From Collybiopsis luxurians FD-317 M1 (lineage: Eukaryota > Basidiomycota > Agaricomycetes > Agaricales > Omphalotaceae): DNA of 64,000 nt. Positions within the stretch are counted from its first letter, which is position 1. Every line of letters starts with the position of its first letter. The notes below the pieces were generated by a model. The model made no database searches and had not been told where the DNA came from. It worked only from the letters and a program-made list of their open reading frames with translations. The DNA is taken from positions 2,019,500 to 2,083,499 of the forward strand of contig KN834750.1 of the NCBI GenBank assembly GCA_000827265.1, in the 5' to 3' direction. The translations under genes and the position numbers were made by a program. Below are positions 1 to 11,504 of this stretch, piece by piece.

Positions 1-156
1 TCGTTGAGGAGCTGCTGGTAATGGTATTTGTCGTTTCTTTTTGCAAATTTTCTGCACCATTCTTATCGAAACTCACTTTTCACGTTGGACTGCAGGCAGT
101 ACATGGATGGTAGGATTCGTACGTTACTGGGAATTTTTCCATAATCGCAATCAGAT

Positions 157-2466
157 TCAGTTCACATTCTCTCCATTCTTCAAAGCCTCCCCCAGGATAC
201 GGAGCACCTGGTCCGAACGAGGTTTAATAACACAGTCAAATGGAATTGGGCGACTGCACATTGGTCGAACAATGATTCAGAATTTGCTCTAAAACAGGAC
301 AGATGGAGACTCACACAATAATTCCATCTGTAGTTTCTGGGACTGGGAACCTAGGCGACCCTTTCTCATCGAGAGCCGGTTCAACTTGGATCGCTGCTAC
401 AGCTTTTACGATGTTGATCCAAACGCTAACATCAGCCTACAAAAACGCCAGCACGTTAGTATATAGCTGCAAAACTGAGCCAATAAACTATAGAGCACAA
501 GACGTACTAGATGAGCACCTGGGCAGACACTGGACAGTCTGGTTAGCGTGGCTTAGCCTTTTCTTCAAGACTCACTCACCGGCGTCCATATCCGAACAAT
601 CCCCGATCAGTGGGATCTGGTTCAGGCTCCGGACCGAGAAAACGTTCGGGATTGAAGGTCGTTGGATCTTTGTACACAGCTGGATCGTGCAAATAGTGCC
701 AGACGTTGACAAAGATCAAGGAATCTTTAGGTATGTAATACTCTCGGAAAATATTATCTTTCATTGCTCGATGGGGAACAGCTATACATGCAAGAGTGAA
801 AGATCAGAGAGGAAACACAACGATCAGCATCAAACGTACCTAAAGGTACGATGGGAAGCCATCGGTACAGCTCCTTGACCACAGCTTCAACATAGGGAAG
901 GGACTCTCTGTCTTGGAAAGAGGGTAGTCGGTCTTTGCCGACGACGGAATCGACCTCAGCTTGGGCCTTGCGCTGTACTTCAGGGTAGAGGACCGCAGCA
1001 ATCAGGTAACTGTACACTACTGAAACAGTCTGCCGAAGGGCGTCAGGAACAGTCCGAAAGCGTTGAAAATAGAAGGGCACCGTGTCCGAACCCGCCCCAT
1101 AGAAGGAGGCAGCAGACCACTTAAGATCAGTGAGCTTTTCCTCAGAGATGCGCATTTTGATGAGATCTGCAGCGAATGAATTGTTCTCTTCACCCTTGTC
1201 CTGTTTCAAGTATTATTGGATACGGCAAAGAAGGGAACCAAGAGATTTACGCGCCAGTTGTTCCTTAACGTAGGCGAAAGGAATATCAGCCATTTCGTTG
1301 CACGGCCCGATGCATTCAGCCGCCTATAACCTCGGATGAACACAAGCTTTAATAACGTGCTGCTTTGACTGCCAAACCTTTCGTTTGAAGTATACGAACG
1401 GGAACCACGAGGGGAGATATCTCACTAGAGGAATAGTCAAGACATTGTTCTGACCATAAAACATTCACTTACGCATCGGGAATATTTCGACAAGATATGC
1501 TCCAGTACGGTGAATATCGGAGAATTGTGCCATGGCCTGTGGGTCAGATTGGGTATGGTACGTTGCCCAGAGTTCTCAGCCGAAGATGACCTACAAAGTC
1601 AACCTTCGTGACCAACGGATCGGGTCGGTCTTCCAAGATCTAAGGCTCATTGCTGAGCATCTTATTTTGGGCTAGAAGCAAGAAGGTTCTACCTTGTATC
1701 CGTACGTCAAATGTAAAACCTACAATGGATTCAGCGCATATAATGAAAAGCCGGACGTTACCCTGGGAAAATTAAACTCACCATTGCAGCTGCAGTCCTG
1801 GATATTCCTAAGATCAGAGGGCGGCTGAGAAAGAAAGTGACAACTCACTTTCTTGTCGCGGCAGCAGGATCTCCAGGATTTTGAAAGATCCGCCTCAAAA
1901 ACATGTTGGCTTGGTAGTCTTCTACTGGGTAGAATTTAACCATGTTTCCTTTTGTCCCGATGACCTTGCCAATGAGCTTGCGATACTGTGAAGACCCTGA
2001 GCATCATTTCATTCGAGTCTTCCGATTCTTTACCTCTCGAAAACGCGTATCATAGCGTGCACCACTTAATGCTCGGTCCCATCCAGTCAGCTTCGCCATT
2101 TGTATTGTAGGCCTGTCTGCATACAGCGAGCCTGTTTTGGAGAGCAGCTCGTCTGCGATTTCTGGATCACTAATAATCACAAACGGCGTTCCGAACACGT
2201 TGATGGACATTATAGAACCTAGGAAAAACATAGTTCAGCTAGATTGGGAGAGTAGAGGCAGGAAATGTGTACTGACCCCACTTCGCTCCCCATTGTGCAA
2301 ATGTCCTCCACGCATGAGTCTTTGGCATATCCAGAGCATTTCCAATGAGGGGCCAGCCTTTGGGTCCTGGAGGAAGAGGGTGTGAGTGCTTTTGAAAGGA
2401 GAAAAGTTTGTACAGGAAAAAGCAGCCAAGAAGAGCGAGCACACTGTCTGCCAAGATGGGTGACAT
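157..2466 (-). CDS. Cytochrome P450 monooxygenase (microsomal type), 15 exons
   Basis: Haem-thiolate monooxygenase that would oxidise a small hydrophobic substrate with electrons from P450 reductase at the ER membrane. The chosen ATG at 2466 gives a hydrophobic N-terminal anchor followed by the proline hinge PPGPKGWPLIGN. I can chain 15 exons by canonical splice sites. They include the I-helix GAGSDT, the K-helix E-L-Y-R (ExxR), the PERF motif in FNPERFLG, and the haem-binding loop FGYGRRVCPG with its cysteine ligand. The C-terminal exon ends at a TGA at 157-159. Exon order and spacing resemble basidiomycete P450s often annotated as O-methylsterigmatocystin oxidoreductase-like, but the substrate cannot be inferred. 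One oddity: the exon ending VKEQLA (about 1257) leaves one nucleotide over, while the next exon (DKGEENN, about 1200) must start in phase 0. This implies a 1-nt lesion, a non-GT donor, or an alternative donor further upstream. Confidence 0.9.
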
Positions 2467-3518
2467 ATTTCGAAAAGGGAGGATAGAAAACGAAATCTCA
2501 ACTTCTGCTACTTTGTATTTTCCCTGCTCCATTTATTAATGCGCCGTTGGATTGGTTCTCAGCTGCTTCAGGGAGACAAGGAAAATTTTCTGATGAATGC
2601 AATCGCCTATCTGAAACCGTATTCACTCGAGGTCTAGTCTGTCATGTTTTGTGGGGGCTTTTTGTGGATGCCAGAAGGTCCCAGCGGCAGGCGATTTACC
2701 TTCAATTCAGTTCAGGATTTCTTAGGTTTTATTCATATACTATCATTTTACGCACGAGGCTCTGCCATCTCTGCCTTAAAGACTAAAACTTTCCGCCAAG
2801 CTTGGACGAAAACAGCGACTATATGCTACCGCCGACCACCATCCGGCGGCTGATAAAGATCAAAAAGAGGCGTGAGAAGCGAAGGGGCGGAGCCTAAATT
2901 GGCTTCAACTGATACCGGTAGCCCGGTCTTTCTTATATCCTGCCTTATTTGCGGAACAAGACTCAATCATAATTTTTTTCAACAAATAAATCGAATAAGG
3001 TGCGATAAAGTATCCGAACCCCAGCATAATATCATGTCTTTTGTTTTCAAGAATCAGTGAGAGTCTTCAACGTGCCTCTAGGCTCTCACACCCTCCACCA
3101 GCCTCTCTTTCATTGGTCGGTCAATTGGGCATGGAAGTATATAAAACAGGAATAATGAAGACATTGCTTCTACTTGACAGGGAAGAATCTTCTTCCTCAT
3201 GTTAGCTCTTCTTGATGGTTCTCGTTATGAAAAAGGCACTCATCGTCGACAGCAAACATGCAAATTCCCATAAGGATAATCTCCCGGTGACAACAAGTAC
3301 GCATCCCTCAATCTCCTGCTCAATTCTGCTATATTCTGAAAACAAGGTAGAATTATATACGACTTCGCGTACTTTGTGTACAAATACCACGCTCGGATGT
3401 AACCCGGTGGAAGGAAGCACGCAGTCCCAATTTAGAATTCTCAATATTAGCTGAGCGGTGGCTATATCCGCTTCGAATTTTTCAACTTTATCAATAGAAA
3501 ACTAGGCCTTATGCACCA
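2467..3518. promoter_or_regulatory. Divergent intergenic region with TATA box
   Basis: About 1 kb lies between the divergent P450 and DUF6534 genes. A clear TATA-like run (TATATAAAA) sits at 3138-3146, oriented for the plus strand. It could serve the membrane-protein gene starting near 3519, with a long leader. I see no convincing coding exon here; the short frames lack splice or family support. Confidence 0.4.
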
Positions 3519-5957
3519 TGTTCCCTTCTTTAAATGCACCGGGCACGTCAGAGGGGGTTGCCGCTGTTGCACTTAAAAAGCTCCAGCCTAATTGACGTCC
3601 AACCTGTTCTTCTCGCTCTTCCCTAGTCCACGTAGTACAGTGAAAATGGGGTCTACTATGAGCAATACGTAGGTGTCTGCTCTTCTGAGGATCGCGATCG
3701 ACCATCAGTTTGCTCACTCATCTATATTTGAATCGCAGATTCGGAATGCTGTTTGATGGTATGTCACTAGCGCGTGGTTGGATTTGACGAGAGCTAATTC
3801 CTGCACAACCTTGCTCTTCTTCAGCTGTAGTAGTTGGCGCAGCGTAAGTGTTTCTCTGCGATTATGAGCAAGGGATGTCTGTGAAAGGCTGGATCGAGCA
3901 GTCTGTACGGGGGTCAGATATTCCAGTTTTATGGCGATTATCTCTGTTGGCTTAAAGCATCTATTTTCACTTCGCAGCCGGTTGCCTCCAAGGGTACCTC
4001 TATTTTCGAAAGTATGCAGAAAACGACCCTTGGTTTCTTCGAGTTTTGGTAAGTATAGCCCCACTTACAAGTCCGAAAGCTGCTAAAACTTGAATGCAGG
4101 TTGGTGTCATTCTCGTCTGTGACACCTTCCAAGTGGGGATCCTCACCGCATGTGGTAAGGCTTAGTTTCTTCTTCGGTTGCGTCAAGCTGTCCTCACTGA
4201 ACGTCTGCAGTATATGAATATGTGATTTTGGTACGGGCATCCCGATCTATTCCCGACCAGGCACATTAATTGTCTTCTATACACAGAATTTCGGGAACCA
4301 AGATATTCTGGGAAGCTTACTCAAGCAAGCCGACGTTTTTCATTTCTCTGGGATACTTTGAACTGACGTGGGCTCTCGTTTTAGCACACTCATTATTGAA
4401 ATATTCTTCAGCGATGTTATAGCTGTGGCTGTACAAATGTACGTGCTGTCGGTCCGACTTCCTTCCTTAGCAGATTGACTGGTTCGTACATTAGGTTTTA
4501 CTGTTGGCGAATCTGGCGCTGTAAGTACCGACGGATTTGATGAGAGTTGATCTAATTCTGGCTGCAGTGAGCAATGGCAATTTCTTTATGGTACTCCCTC
4601 TGGTTCGTCTTGAATGGAATGGGACATTATGAGTAGTTACTCATTCATGTCTAGGCCCTTCTTAGCCTGGCTGCCTTTGGTAAGCAATTTGCAGGAGTCG
4701 AGCTAATTCTTTGAATGTCATTCACTAACATCAATTGCTCTTTTTTAGGAAGCCTGCTTGGTAAAATTTTGTCAATGTCGCTCAATTCCGTGACTAACTG
4801 TATATCCTTATCTCTAGTGTATTCCTGTCTGGCGTAGGTCCCGCTGCCTCGAGATGTGCTAACTCCCATTCAATCCCCCTTTCAATCTGCTATACAGGTT
4901 GAACTTTGAGACTTTTGAAGAATTAACTAGTCTCAAAGTACGTCATTCGCGACAGCTAACTATTCTGCGTCCTACTGACCCTATCTAATTTCATTCATTC
5001 AATTCTTCTCCATTCCATTTTTTAAAGAACCTGTCCATGTCATGCAATATCCTTGCAGGTACGTTTCGTCAGCTAAAATGTTCAAAAGAATGCACGCAAG
5101 GTTCCTTATCATATCCATCCACCCTACGTTGCGTTGGGTCGACAGCCGCTTCCGATATTTTGATTTCAACGGCAATGGTATTCCTCCTACAGAGCGCGAA
5201 AACCGCGTACAAGAAGACGAATAATATGATCAATCGTCTGGTCAGTACTAGGAGTCCGGATTTGGGTGGACGGTCTGAACTGATGAAGCATGCTGCGGAC
5301 TTCGTAGATTCTCTTCGCGTTTAACACTGGACTTCCAGTTAGCTTTTGCGCGCTTTGGGCTTGCATATCGATCAATGTGTGGCCTTCTACATTCGTTTAC
5401 ATGTTCTTTTTCTTGCTCCGTGAGGCTATCTTTCTGGTATTCTTTTCCGATTACTCATTTGCGTGACTTTTATCTAGAGGGTCGACGTAAGTAAAGAAAG
5501 GTACTGACTTCCTTTGGCTGGGTCGCTCAAAGATTATATTTAAATTACAGTATACACAAATTCCCTGCTTGTCAGCCTCAACTCGAGGGAGTATATTAAA
5601 AGAGGGTAAGTGCAAGCGGTGTTTGAATATTCCTGACCTGTACTAAGTCATTTTTTGACAAGCTCTTGCAAAGGGTACAATACCGAAACCGGATTTCCGA
5701 TGAATTCTTATGGTAGTCCTCTGGAGTACCACGTTGGAGTCGGAGATGCTAATTCGCCTGAGGCACGTCCTTCGAAGGGATCGTCTGTAAGTTCCCATTG
5801 TATAGTTTGAGTTAGCCGCACTAAAACGAACGCAAAGCTTCAGCGGGAATCTCAGGAGGCTCGAGGTTCAGCGATCACCATTAGGATTGACACTACGAGA
5901 CACACAGATGCTCAGGTACGAGTCGAGGTTCTATGTAGGTCTGGGATTATACCCTGA
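3519..5957 (+). CDS. DUF6534-type integral membrane protein, many exons
   Basis: Fungal multi-pass membrane protein of unknown function, in a family heavily expanded in agaricomycetes. Family marks readable after splicing include GCLQGYLYFRKYAENDPWFL near 3980-4065, VGVILVCDTFQVGIL at about 4100, FYCWRIWRL near 4500, the DUF6534 core from about 5130 to 5240 (AASDILISTAMVFLLQSAKT), then FNTGLPVSFCALWACISIN and YTNSLLVSLNSREY near 5320-5605. A hydrophilic tail ends at the TGA at 5955-5957. About 14 small exons are needed, with introns of about 50-70 nt. The start at 3519 is tentative: the N-terminal exons between 3519 and 3960 could not be joined with confidence. The family has no established substrate; a seven-helix sensor or transporter role is only speculation. 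Confidence 0.75.
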
Positions 5958-6595
5958 TTGTATCTGAAAAGTTCTCGGGTATGGATAAGACGGTATAAAG
6001 GTTTTCAGCCGAGCTTTTATAAGAGCCAAGTTGACAATTCAAACTGGTCCCTTCCTACCACTGTCGTTTCTCTGTATATATGTAATTTAGAATCGTATAT
6101 ATGTAACAGGTAGTAATGAAAAGTGGTAATTCTAAAACTTGGTCATGGATGGGTTAATTTTGCTGGATTTCCGAGACGGCATGCGCATAGATTGGCCACA
6201 ATCGGCCATGCTCGACAAGATGTATGATTAACGGCCTTAAGTCTATAGAACTAATTTTGACGGTCCTATTTAGACAAAAATATTTTTCTGCCGCAGCTTA
6301 ACTTTGCCATACATTAGCGCAGAAATTGAACCGTGATCATGCGAATTATTTTGCTCGGCAATTCGGTGATAACTCGGCACACACTGTACAATTAACTCCG
6401 GCAGCTCGGCGCAATGGCCCATCTTCGGTATCCGCGCACTCGGTGCTTCTTTGAAATATGCATTCCGTATATGGAGGTTTTTCGGATGGCGTACGAATGT
6501 CCATCAGCGCTCGCCGTAACAGGTCGACAAGCAACTTGGAGAACTTGGCACAGTTTAGTTGTGTAGGTACATCTAAGTATGAATGTTACTATGAC
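5958..6595. other. Intergenic stretch, nothing recognised
   Basis: Downstream of the DUF6534 gene. It is AT-rich with scattered short frames but no family resemblance or coherent exon chain. Confidence 0.4.
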
Positions 6596-6720
6596 AAGTC
6601 CGGAATGAAATGAAGGAATCGTCCTTGTTTTGGGTCACGGAGTGACAACATGCTTACGTTTCTCCCTATACATGGTCCGTGTGAATGTGACTTGGTCGTG
6701 ACCTTACATTTTGTTTTTTT
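6596..6720. repeat. Dispersed repeat, copy 1
   Basis: A stretch of roughly 110 bp, including TGGTCCGTGTGAATGTGAC, recurs in diverged form at about 43800-43915 (TGGTCCATGTGAATGTGAC). Both copies also share the preceding block (ATCCTTGTT-like, then GCTTAC, a T-rich run and CCCT-TATA). Both lie in mobile-element-rich surroundings. No termini or target duplications were found, so the element type is unknown. Confidence 0.5.
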
Positions 6721-7545
6721 TTTTTTGAATAGTGATCGTGCTTCTCTTTGACTTGCACACAGAATCAATGGCAGACTGACCGAATACTCCCCGCTCTCCT
6801 CCTTTTGTCCCAGGCATCATCCAAATGGCTATGGCTCATTGACAGCCACTTCGTATCGCACAATGGAAGAATTAAACATCGTGCACTCATCACGCATGGT
6901 TGTCCAGTTCGGTCCGAATGAGGTGGCGCGTTTTGCTCTTTCTAACCACCACCATCTCCATCCTGCTCGTTAGTTATCCTCCATACAAGACCATTCACAG
7001 GCTGAGGTGCCGTCAGTGGACAGTAGCGCACAACTAATGAATGGCTCGAGGCCAAAACTCCGCAAACAGTAGTGCGCCCCGTTGAAATCCAAGTCCACCC
7101 ACCAGCTTAACTGTAATTTGGGTGAAGGAATACATTTAGGATTTGGCACTCTTTATGCAGACCATACGCAGAGCAGTAACTACATGGATTCTCGCATCAT
7201 CTTCTCATCCTTCCAAGTGGTCTAAATATGCCCAGCCTGCTTGTTCAAATCTTGCAGGAGTTTTTCAGCAGCTTACCATTGCAGCTAATGATACTCCACC
7301 AGTTTCCATGTCCAGCTCTCCGGGAATCCCTGTGAGGTGGAGATGGTATACAGCACAGTATTTGGTCACCAATTTTGGATTCTGGTATAATTACTATCAG
7401 TTATTGACAAGTGAATTTAAGCATGACAACTTATGGGGTGGGCCATTGTGCTTACGTGCGTGGCATGTATGAGTCCGGGTGCTCATAAAATGACGAAATG
7501 ATTCAAACAGTAACTTGTATGACAAAGTGTATCGATAAGGCGCCA

Positions 7546-8016
7546 TCACACAAGCAAACCCTCATTCAAACTGTTAATCAAGTCTCTCTTCCACCACTCC
7601 TCTTTGTCCAACCACTCCCACACATCGGAATTGAAACAGATCGACAAAGAATGTGTGACGTTCAACTCTTCACAAGTCAAAAGAACAATGGCACCTTTTA
7701 GCCCTTTATCCTGACTCTTCATATTTGCATGAATAATATCATTCTGTAGATCCTGTCGGTAGGCCGCAGGAAGAGCAGTTGCAACATCATGAATGCTGGC
7801 TTCAGTAGCATAGAATGCTGTCTCGCAGCGGATGTGATTGCAGGGAAAGAGATGATGGCAGTCTGTAAGCTGGATGACCATGAACTCATGTAGAGCTTGC
7901 TGTGGTTGCGAGTGCAACATGAATGCACAGATAGTGCTTTGACCTATCATGGGAGTGTGTTTATTGATAAATTTCGAGAGTGCGTTTGAAACATCAAGAT
8001 GCTCCAGCAACCACAT
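7546..8016 (-). CDS. Hypothetical ORF in mobile-element-rich region
   Basis: An uninterrupted 156-codon frame starting at the ATG at 8016, with no recognised domain. The predicted protein is soluble, rich in His and Cys in its first half, and ends in an acidic/aromatic stretch (VWEWLDKEEWWKR). It lies beside a decayed mobile-element ORF (8.7-9.4 kb) and could be another part of that element or a captured exon. No splice partners or promoter are evident. It may not be a real gene. Confidence 0.25.
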   Translation of the reverse strand: MWLLEHLDVSNALSKFINKHTPMIGQSTICAFMLHSQPQQALHEFMVIQLTDCHHLFPCNHIRCETAFYATEASIHDVATALPAAYRQDLQNDIIHANMKSQDKGLKGAIVLLTCEELNVTHSLSICFNSDVWEWLDKEEWWKRDLINSLNEGLLV

Positions 8017-8689
8017 CAACTTCTTTTGCCTGTTCTGATGGCAAATCTCCTTGTGGGCAGGTCAAGCTCTTTTCTGGCATGCTTCACCCTGCAAACAAAA
8101 GGTAAGTAAAGGACTTTGGGTCAATAGCAAGGACATACACAATACTTTGCAAGGAAGCATCTGGTACATTTCTTCAAAGGATTAGTTACCGAATGAGAGG
8201 CCCAGCACTGAGAGCATTGGTTCAGCTCTCATCGATGAAAACCATCTGGATTGGAAAGGGAATTTTGGCAAGGTGGCAGCAGCGGAGGCTGCATTTCAGA
8301 AAGTACTTCATGATGGTGTAAGTATACAGAAAATAGTGTATAAGTATCTTCATCTTTTTATAGCAGAACACTGACTTCTACTGTAAAGAGTATGTGATTA
8401 CAAATTAGCTTTGATGCTTTGTGAACTGAGACAGAACACAAGTCAGCGTCATGAGAATCCTAGACAGAAGACACATATGAATGACGTGGCACTGAGACAG
8501 ATACAAAAGAGAGGAGATTCAATTCCATATACAGGGAATAGTGGAAGATAAATGGCTGCCGCCGATAAAAATGCCAAGGTAAGGGTGGCCAGAATATTGA
8601 ACAAGTAAAACACTGAAAGACACCAGGGGTCAGAAACAGTCGCAACACATGAAGCAGTCCATAACAATACCTGGACTCGGAAGCAAGCA

Positions 8690-9400
8690 ATTCAATGAGG
8701 ACATCGAGGCCAACATTGCCATATATGCAGAGCTAGCAAGGCAAGTAGGTGAGATTGAAACTTTCGAGATCAAAGAAATGGATGGAAGACAAATGTTGGA
8801 ATTTGGAAACTGAGTATTCATGCCTAAATGGGAAGCACCTAATATGGAATGGTTCAAGGCTCTGGACAAGATTGATCCAGAGGGCACAATAGAGAGCATG
8901 AATACGAAGGATAGTATGTTCATACATGGAGTGGAAAACGTCGTTGACTTTGGAGAAGGGAAAAATGGAGGGAGGGGCAAAAGGAGGTAAGTAAGAGTGA
9001 TTAAAAGGTATAATAACTCACTTTGCAATCCAGAATGAACACAATGAGTCCACAGAAGATACATGTTGGAGATGTTGTAGATGTAGCATTCTCAATGGTC
9101 AGAATCCCTACCAAGCAAGGAGCATGAGCAAAATTGATACTGAGAGTAGAGGCACTGCTGGATGGGACACACACCCAGGTAAGAGGCAAATCAAGAGATA
9201 AAAAAGAGAACTAAGGCATACAGGAACGGAACTGGATAAAGGCGCAAGCCTGAGACAAAGCAAAGAAAAAAATGTGAGTGCAATTGAAGAAGAGATTGGC
9301 CTTCGACGATAAAGCAGAGAATGATGTAGAAGATGCAAGGAAAAAATTGAGAGAGATGACGGTGAATGAGAAGGCAAAGATGATGGAGACATAAGTGATC
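8690..9400 (+). pseudogene. Decayed element-associated ORF
   Basis: Plus-strand translation gives a coherent but interrupted protein. It runs EDIEANIAIYAELARQ, then EMDGRQMLEFGN and a stop, then MPKWEAPNMEWFKALDKIDP, FIHGVENVVDFGEGK, IHVGDVVDVAFSMVRIPTKQ and a further stop, then LRVEALLDGTHTQ. A charged tail follows, ending near AENDVEDARKKLREMT. From memory, this layout resembles repetitive hypothetical proteins scattered through agaricomycete genomes, probably carried by mobile elements. At least two in-frame stops show it is dead. A preceding block at 8150-8325 (ENHLDWKGNFGKVAAAEAAF) may be an earlier exon. No transposase or reverse transcriptase motif was seen. Confidence 0.45.
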
Positions 9401-10468
9401 ATTAGAGACACACTTCATATAAGAGCAAAGTCTGGTATATTATATGTATTCCATGCAACACAATTCAAAACTACACAATTGGCATAGTCAGTCAATGAAT
9501 AAGGGAGCAGGAAACAACAAAATTGCAGGAAAAGATTTGACTCAAATGGAAGATGTACTAAATGGACAGGATATGAAAAAAAAAAGGAAAACGAAAAAGA
9601 AAGAGAGCGAGACAGGGAGAGCATGTTACGGACCATGTACAACTGAGAGAAGAAAGGAAATGCAGAGAGACTCGGAAAGGATGAAGAATGTAGTGGTCAG
9701 TGGATGGACACTGAAAGGGTGAAGGACATGGTGGTCAAGAAGGTCATGCAGATAACGAGGGTAACAAAAAAGTGACATGCCCAAAGATGGGGAAAAAACA
9801 TCGATACAAAGAGAGGAGAGAACTGTGGGAAAATGAACAAGTCCGCTGCAAGACATCTCCTTCATTTCATTCCGGACTCGTAATTTATGGTACACCTGGC
9901 GATTCATTGCTAGAACTGGAGTTGTGCATACACTTGGTTAACAAGTAAGCATTCAGTAGATGGTACAATATAGCTCAATTACTCTGCCGTCATCTATATT
10001 CATGCCTGTTTTCTTTTGCTAATGTCATTGTGACTTCTTCAAACCTCCTTTCAAGTCGGGTATTGTCTTGAAATTTGATGCCTCTGTTGGCCGTTGATTG
10101 ACCAGCATCCACAGAGCCAAACTTTACCCCATTGAGGAACTCGGCAAGCAAGCTTCAATCCAAAATCTTACAACCTAGTATGGAGAAACCAACAAACCTG
10201 TTAATCAGGAGCATTGCAATAATCTTATAGAGGTAGCCTGAAGGAAGCCCAGTTCTTTCTCATTGCAGCCAGAATGAGGGGAAGTCGATGATCTGCTTCA
10301 GATAGAAGGCTGAATCTCGTGCTTACTGAAGCAAGTAAGGAGTATGATGCTCTGCTGTGCACACCCTTGTTATGCGTCTGAGGACAAGACATTAGTCTGA
10401 CAGTGATTGTAATGGAAAGACAATTCAATAGTTATTCGATGAGCTGATGGGGTGAGTACTGGGTAGAG
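9401..10468. other. Probable mobile-element debris
   Basis: No intact gene. The purine-rich plus strand at 9440-9830 yields low-complexity Lys/Arg/Glu translations. A short stretch near 9860-9930 (SFRTRNLWYTWRFIARTGVV) looks coding but is isolated. It probably belongs to the same decayed element as the ORF at 8.7-9.4 kb. Confidence 0.3.
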
Positions 10469-11065
10469 CCGTGTTGCCATGGTCTGGTCCGTGAACTGGG
10501 TGAACCCGGTCCGAACCTGAACCGGACCTCAGGTCCGGTTTGGGAAAATCCTGGACTGAACCTCCAGGTGCGGTTTGAGGTTCAGCAGGTCTCCGAACCT
10601 GTGAACCGGACCTGAACCTCCTGAACCTCCAATCCCTGAGGGATGCCGGAAGGTCAGTAATTCTGAAAATTTCAACAGATTTTCAGCTCCCTCTGTACCA
10701 AAAAATCAATTTTGAGGTAAATTCTGTTCTACTCCAGCAGTTGCTAGCAGTGCTGCCTACAATTGACCAGCTTCTGCACAAGATGTGACCATCATGTCAC
10801 ATGATAATGATGTCATCCTTCCAGATCTGGTATTTTGTGGACTCTGCAGCTATTTCTGACTACATCCTTCAGTAATCCTAGACCAATACAGAAAAAAAAC
10901 TGCTTATAAATATACTTTTTCAGGAAAAAATGCAAAGAAAAAATTGTTGCTTTGTTAGAGGTTTGAACCTGGTGAACCGGGTCTGGACCCTGAACCTGAG
11001 GTTCGAGGTTCAAGGTTCGGCAAAAAGGCCAGGTTCGCGGACCGAACCGAACCGCGGCAACACTG
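10469..11065. mobile_element. hAT-like non-autonomous element (MITE), ~0.6 kb
   Basis: The ends are inverted: the left begins CCGTGTTGCC and the right, read backwards, begins CAGTGTTGCC, which matches the CAG-N-G start typical of hAT elements. Inside each end is a subterminal array of short motifs built from GGTCCGGTTC / GAACCTGAACC, oriented as mirror images. The middle is AT-rich and carries no transposase. The flanking 8 bp (GGGTAGAG and AATTAAAG) match only partly, so the target duplication is weak or decayed. Confidence 0.6.
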
Positions 11066-11504
11066 AATTAAAGCAATCTACACCCCCAGCTATCCAGAAC
11101 ACATGCTCTGAAAGAATAACCCAATTGCAAAGGAAAGGACTCTATAAATATCCAGCCCGATAATGTACAAAATAGTGAGTAAAAACATCGAGAGTAACCT
11201 TGGAGGATGTCCGCTGGCTGTCTAATGATTTGATGAGCAGCGTACAGCAATGTTCCCGAGGGTGGCGTCTTTGCTGCCGCTTTGATATTAATGACACGAC
11301 AACTGTAGCTCAGAGCCAGTGTCCATAGCCTTATAGATGGCGTAGTTTCATCGAAATCTGTCATAGTTTAGCAGTCCATAATACTAATTACTTGGTCATA
11401 TCTCGGAAATCTCGTAGTAAATGCCGAACGCATGCACATGAATATATAAGGAACTACTTTTGGGACCCCCTTTGAAAGCTGCTGACCCATCCCCTCCACA
11501 GTCA

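Noticed and set aside
303..878. A 191-codon plus-strand open frame at the left edge
   Set aside because: It is antisense to the last exons of the P450, which are supported by the haem-binding motif and splice phases.
3202..3454. Overlapping 80-codon frames on both strands
   Set aside because: Mirror-image open frames in a promoter region, with no family resemblance or splice context.
8449..9907. Many minus-strand frames rich in Ser, Leu and Phe, some looking like membrane proteins
   Set aside because: They are antisense to a purine-rich, Lys/Glu-coding plus strand; hydrophobicity is a by-product of that composition.
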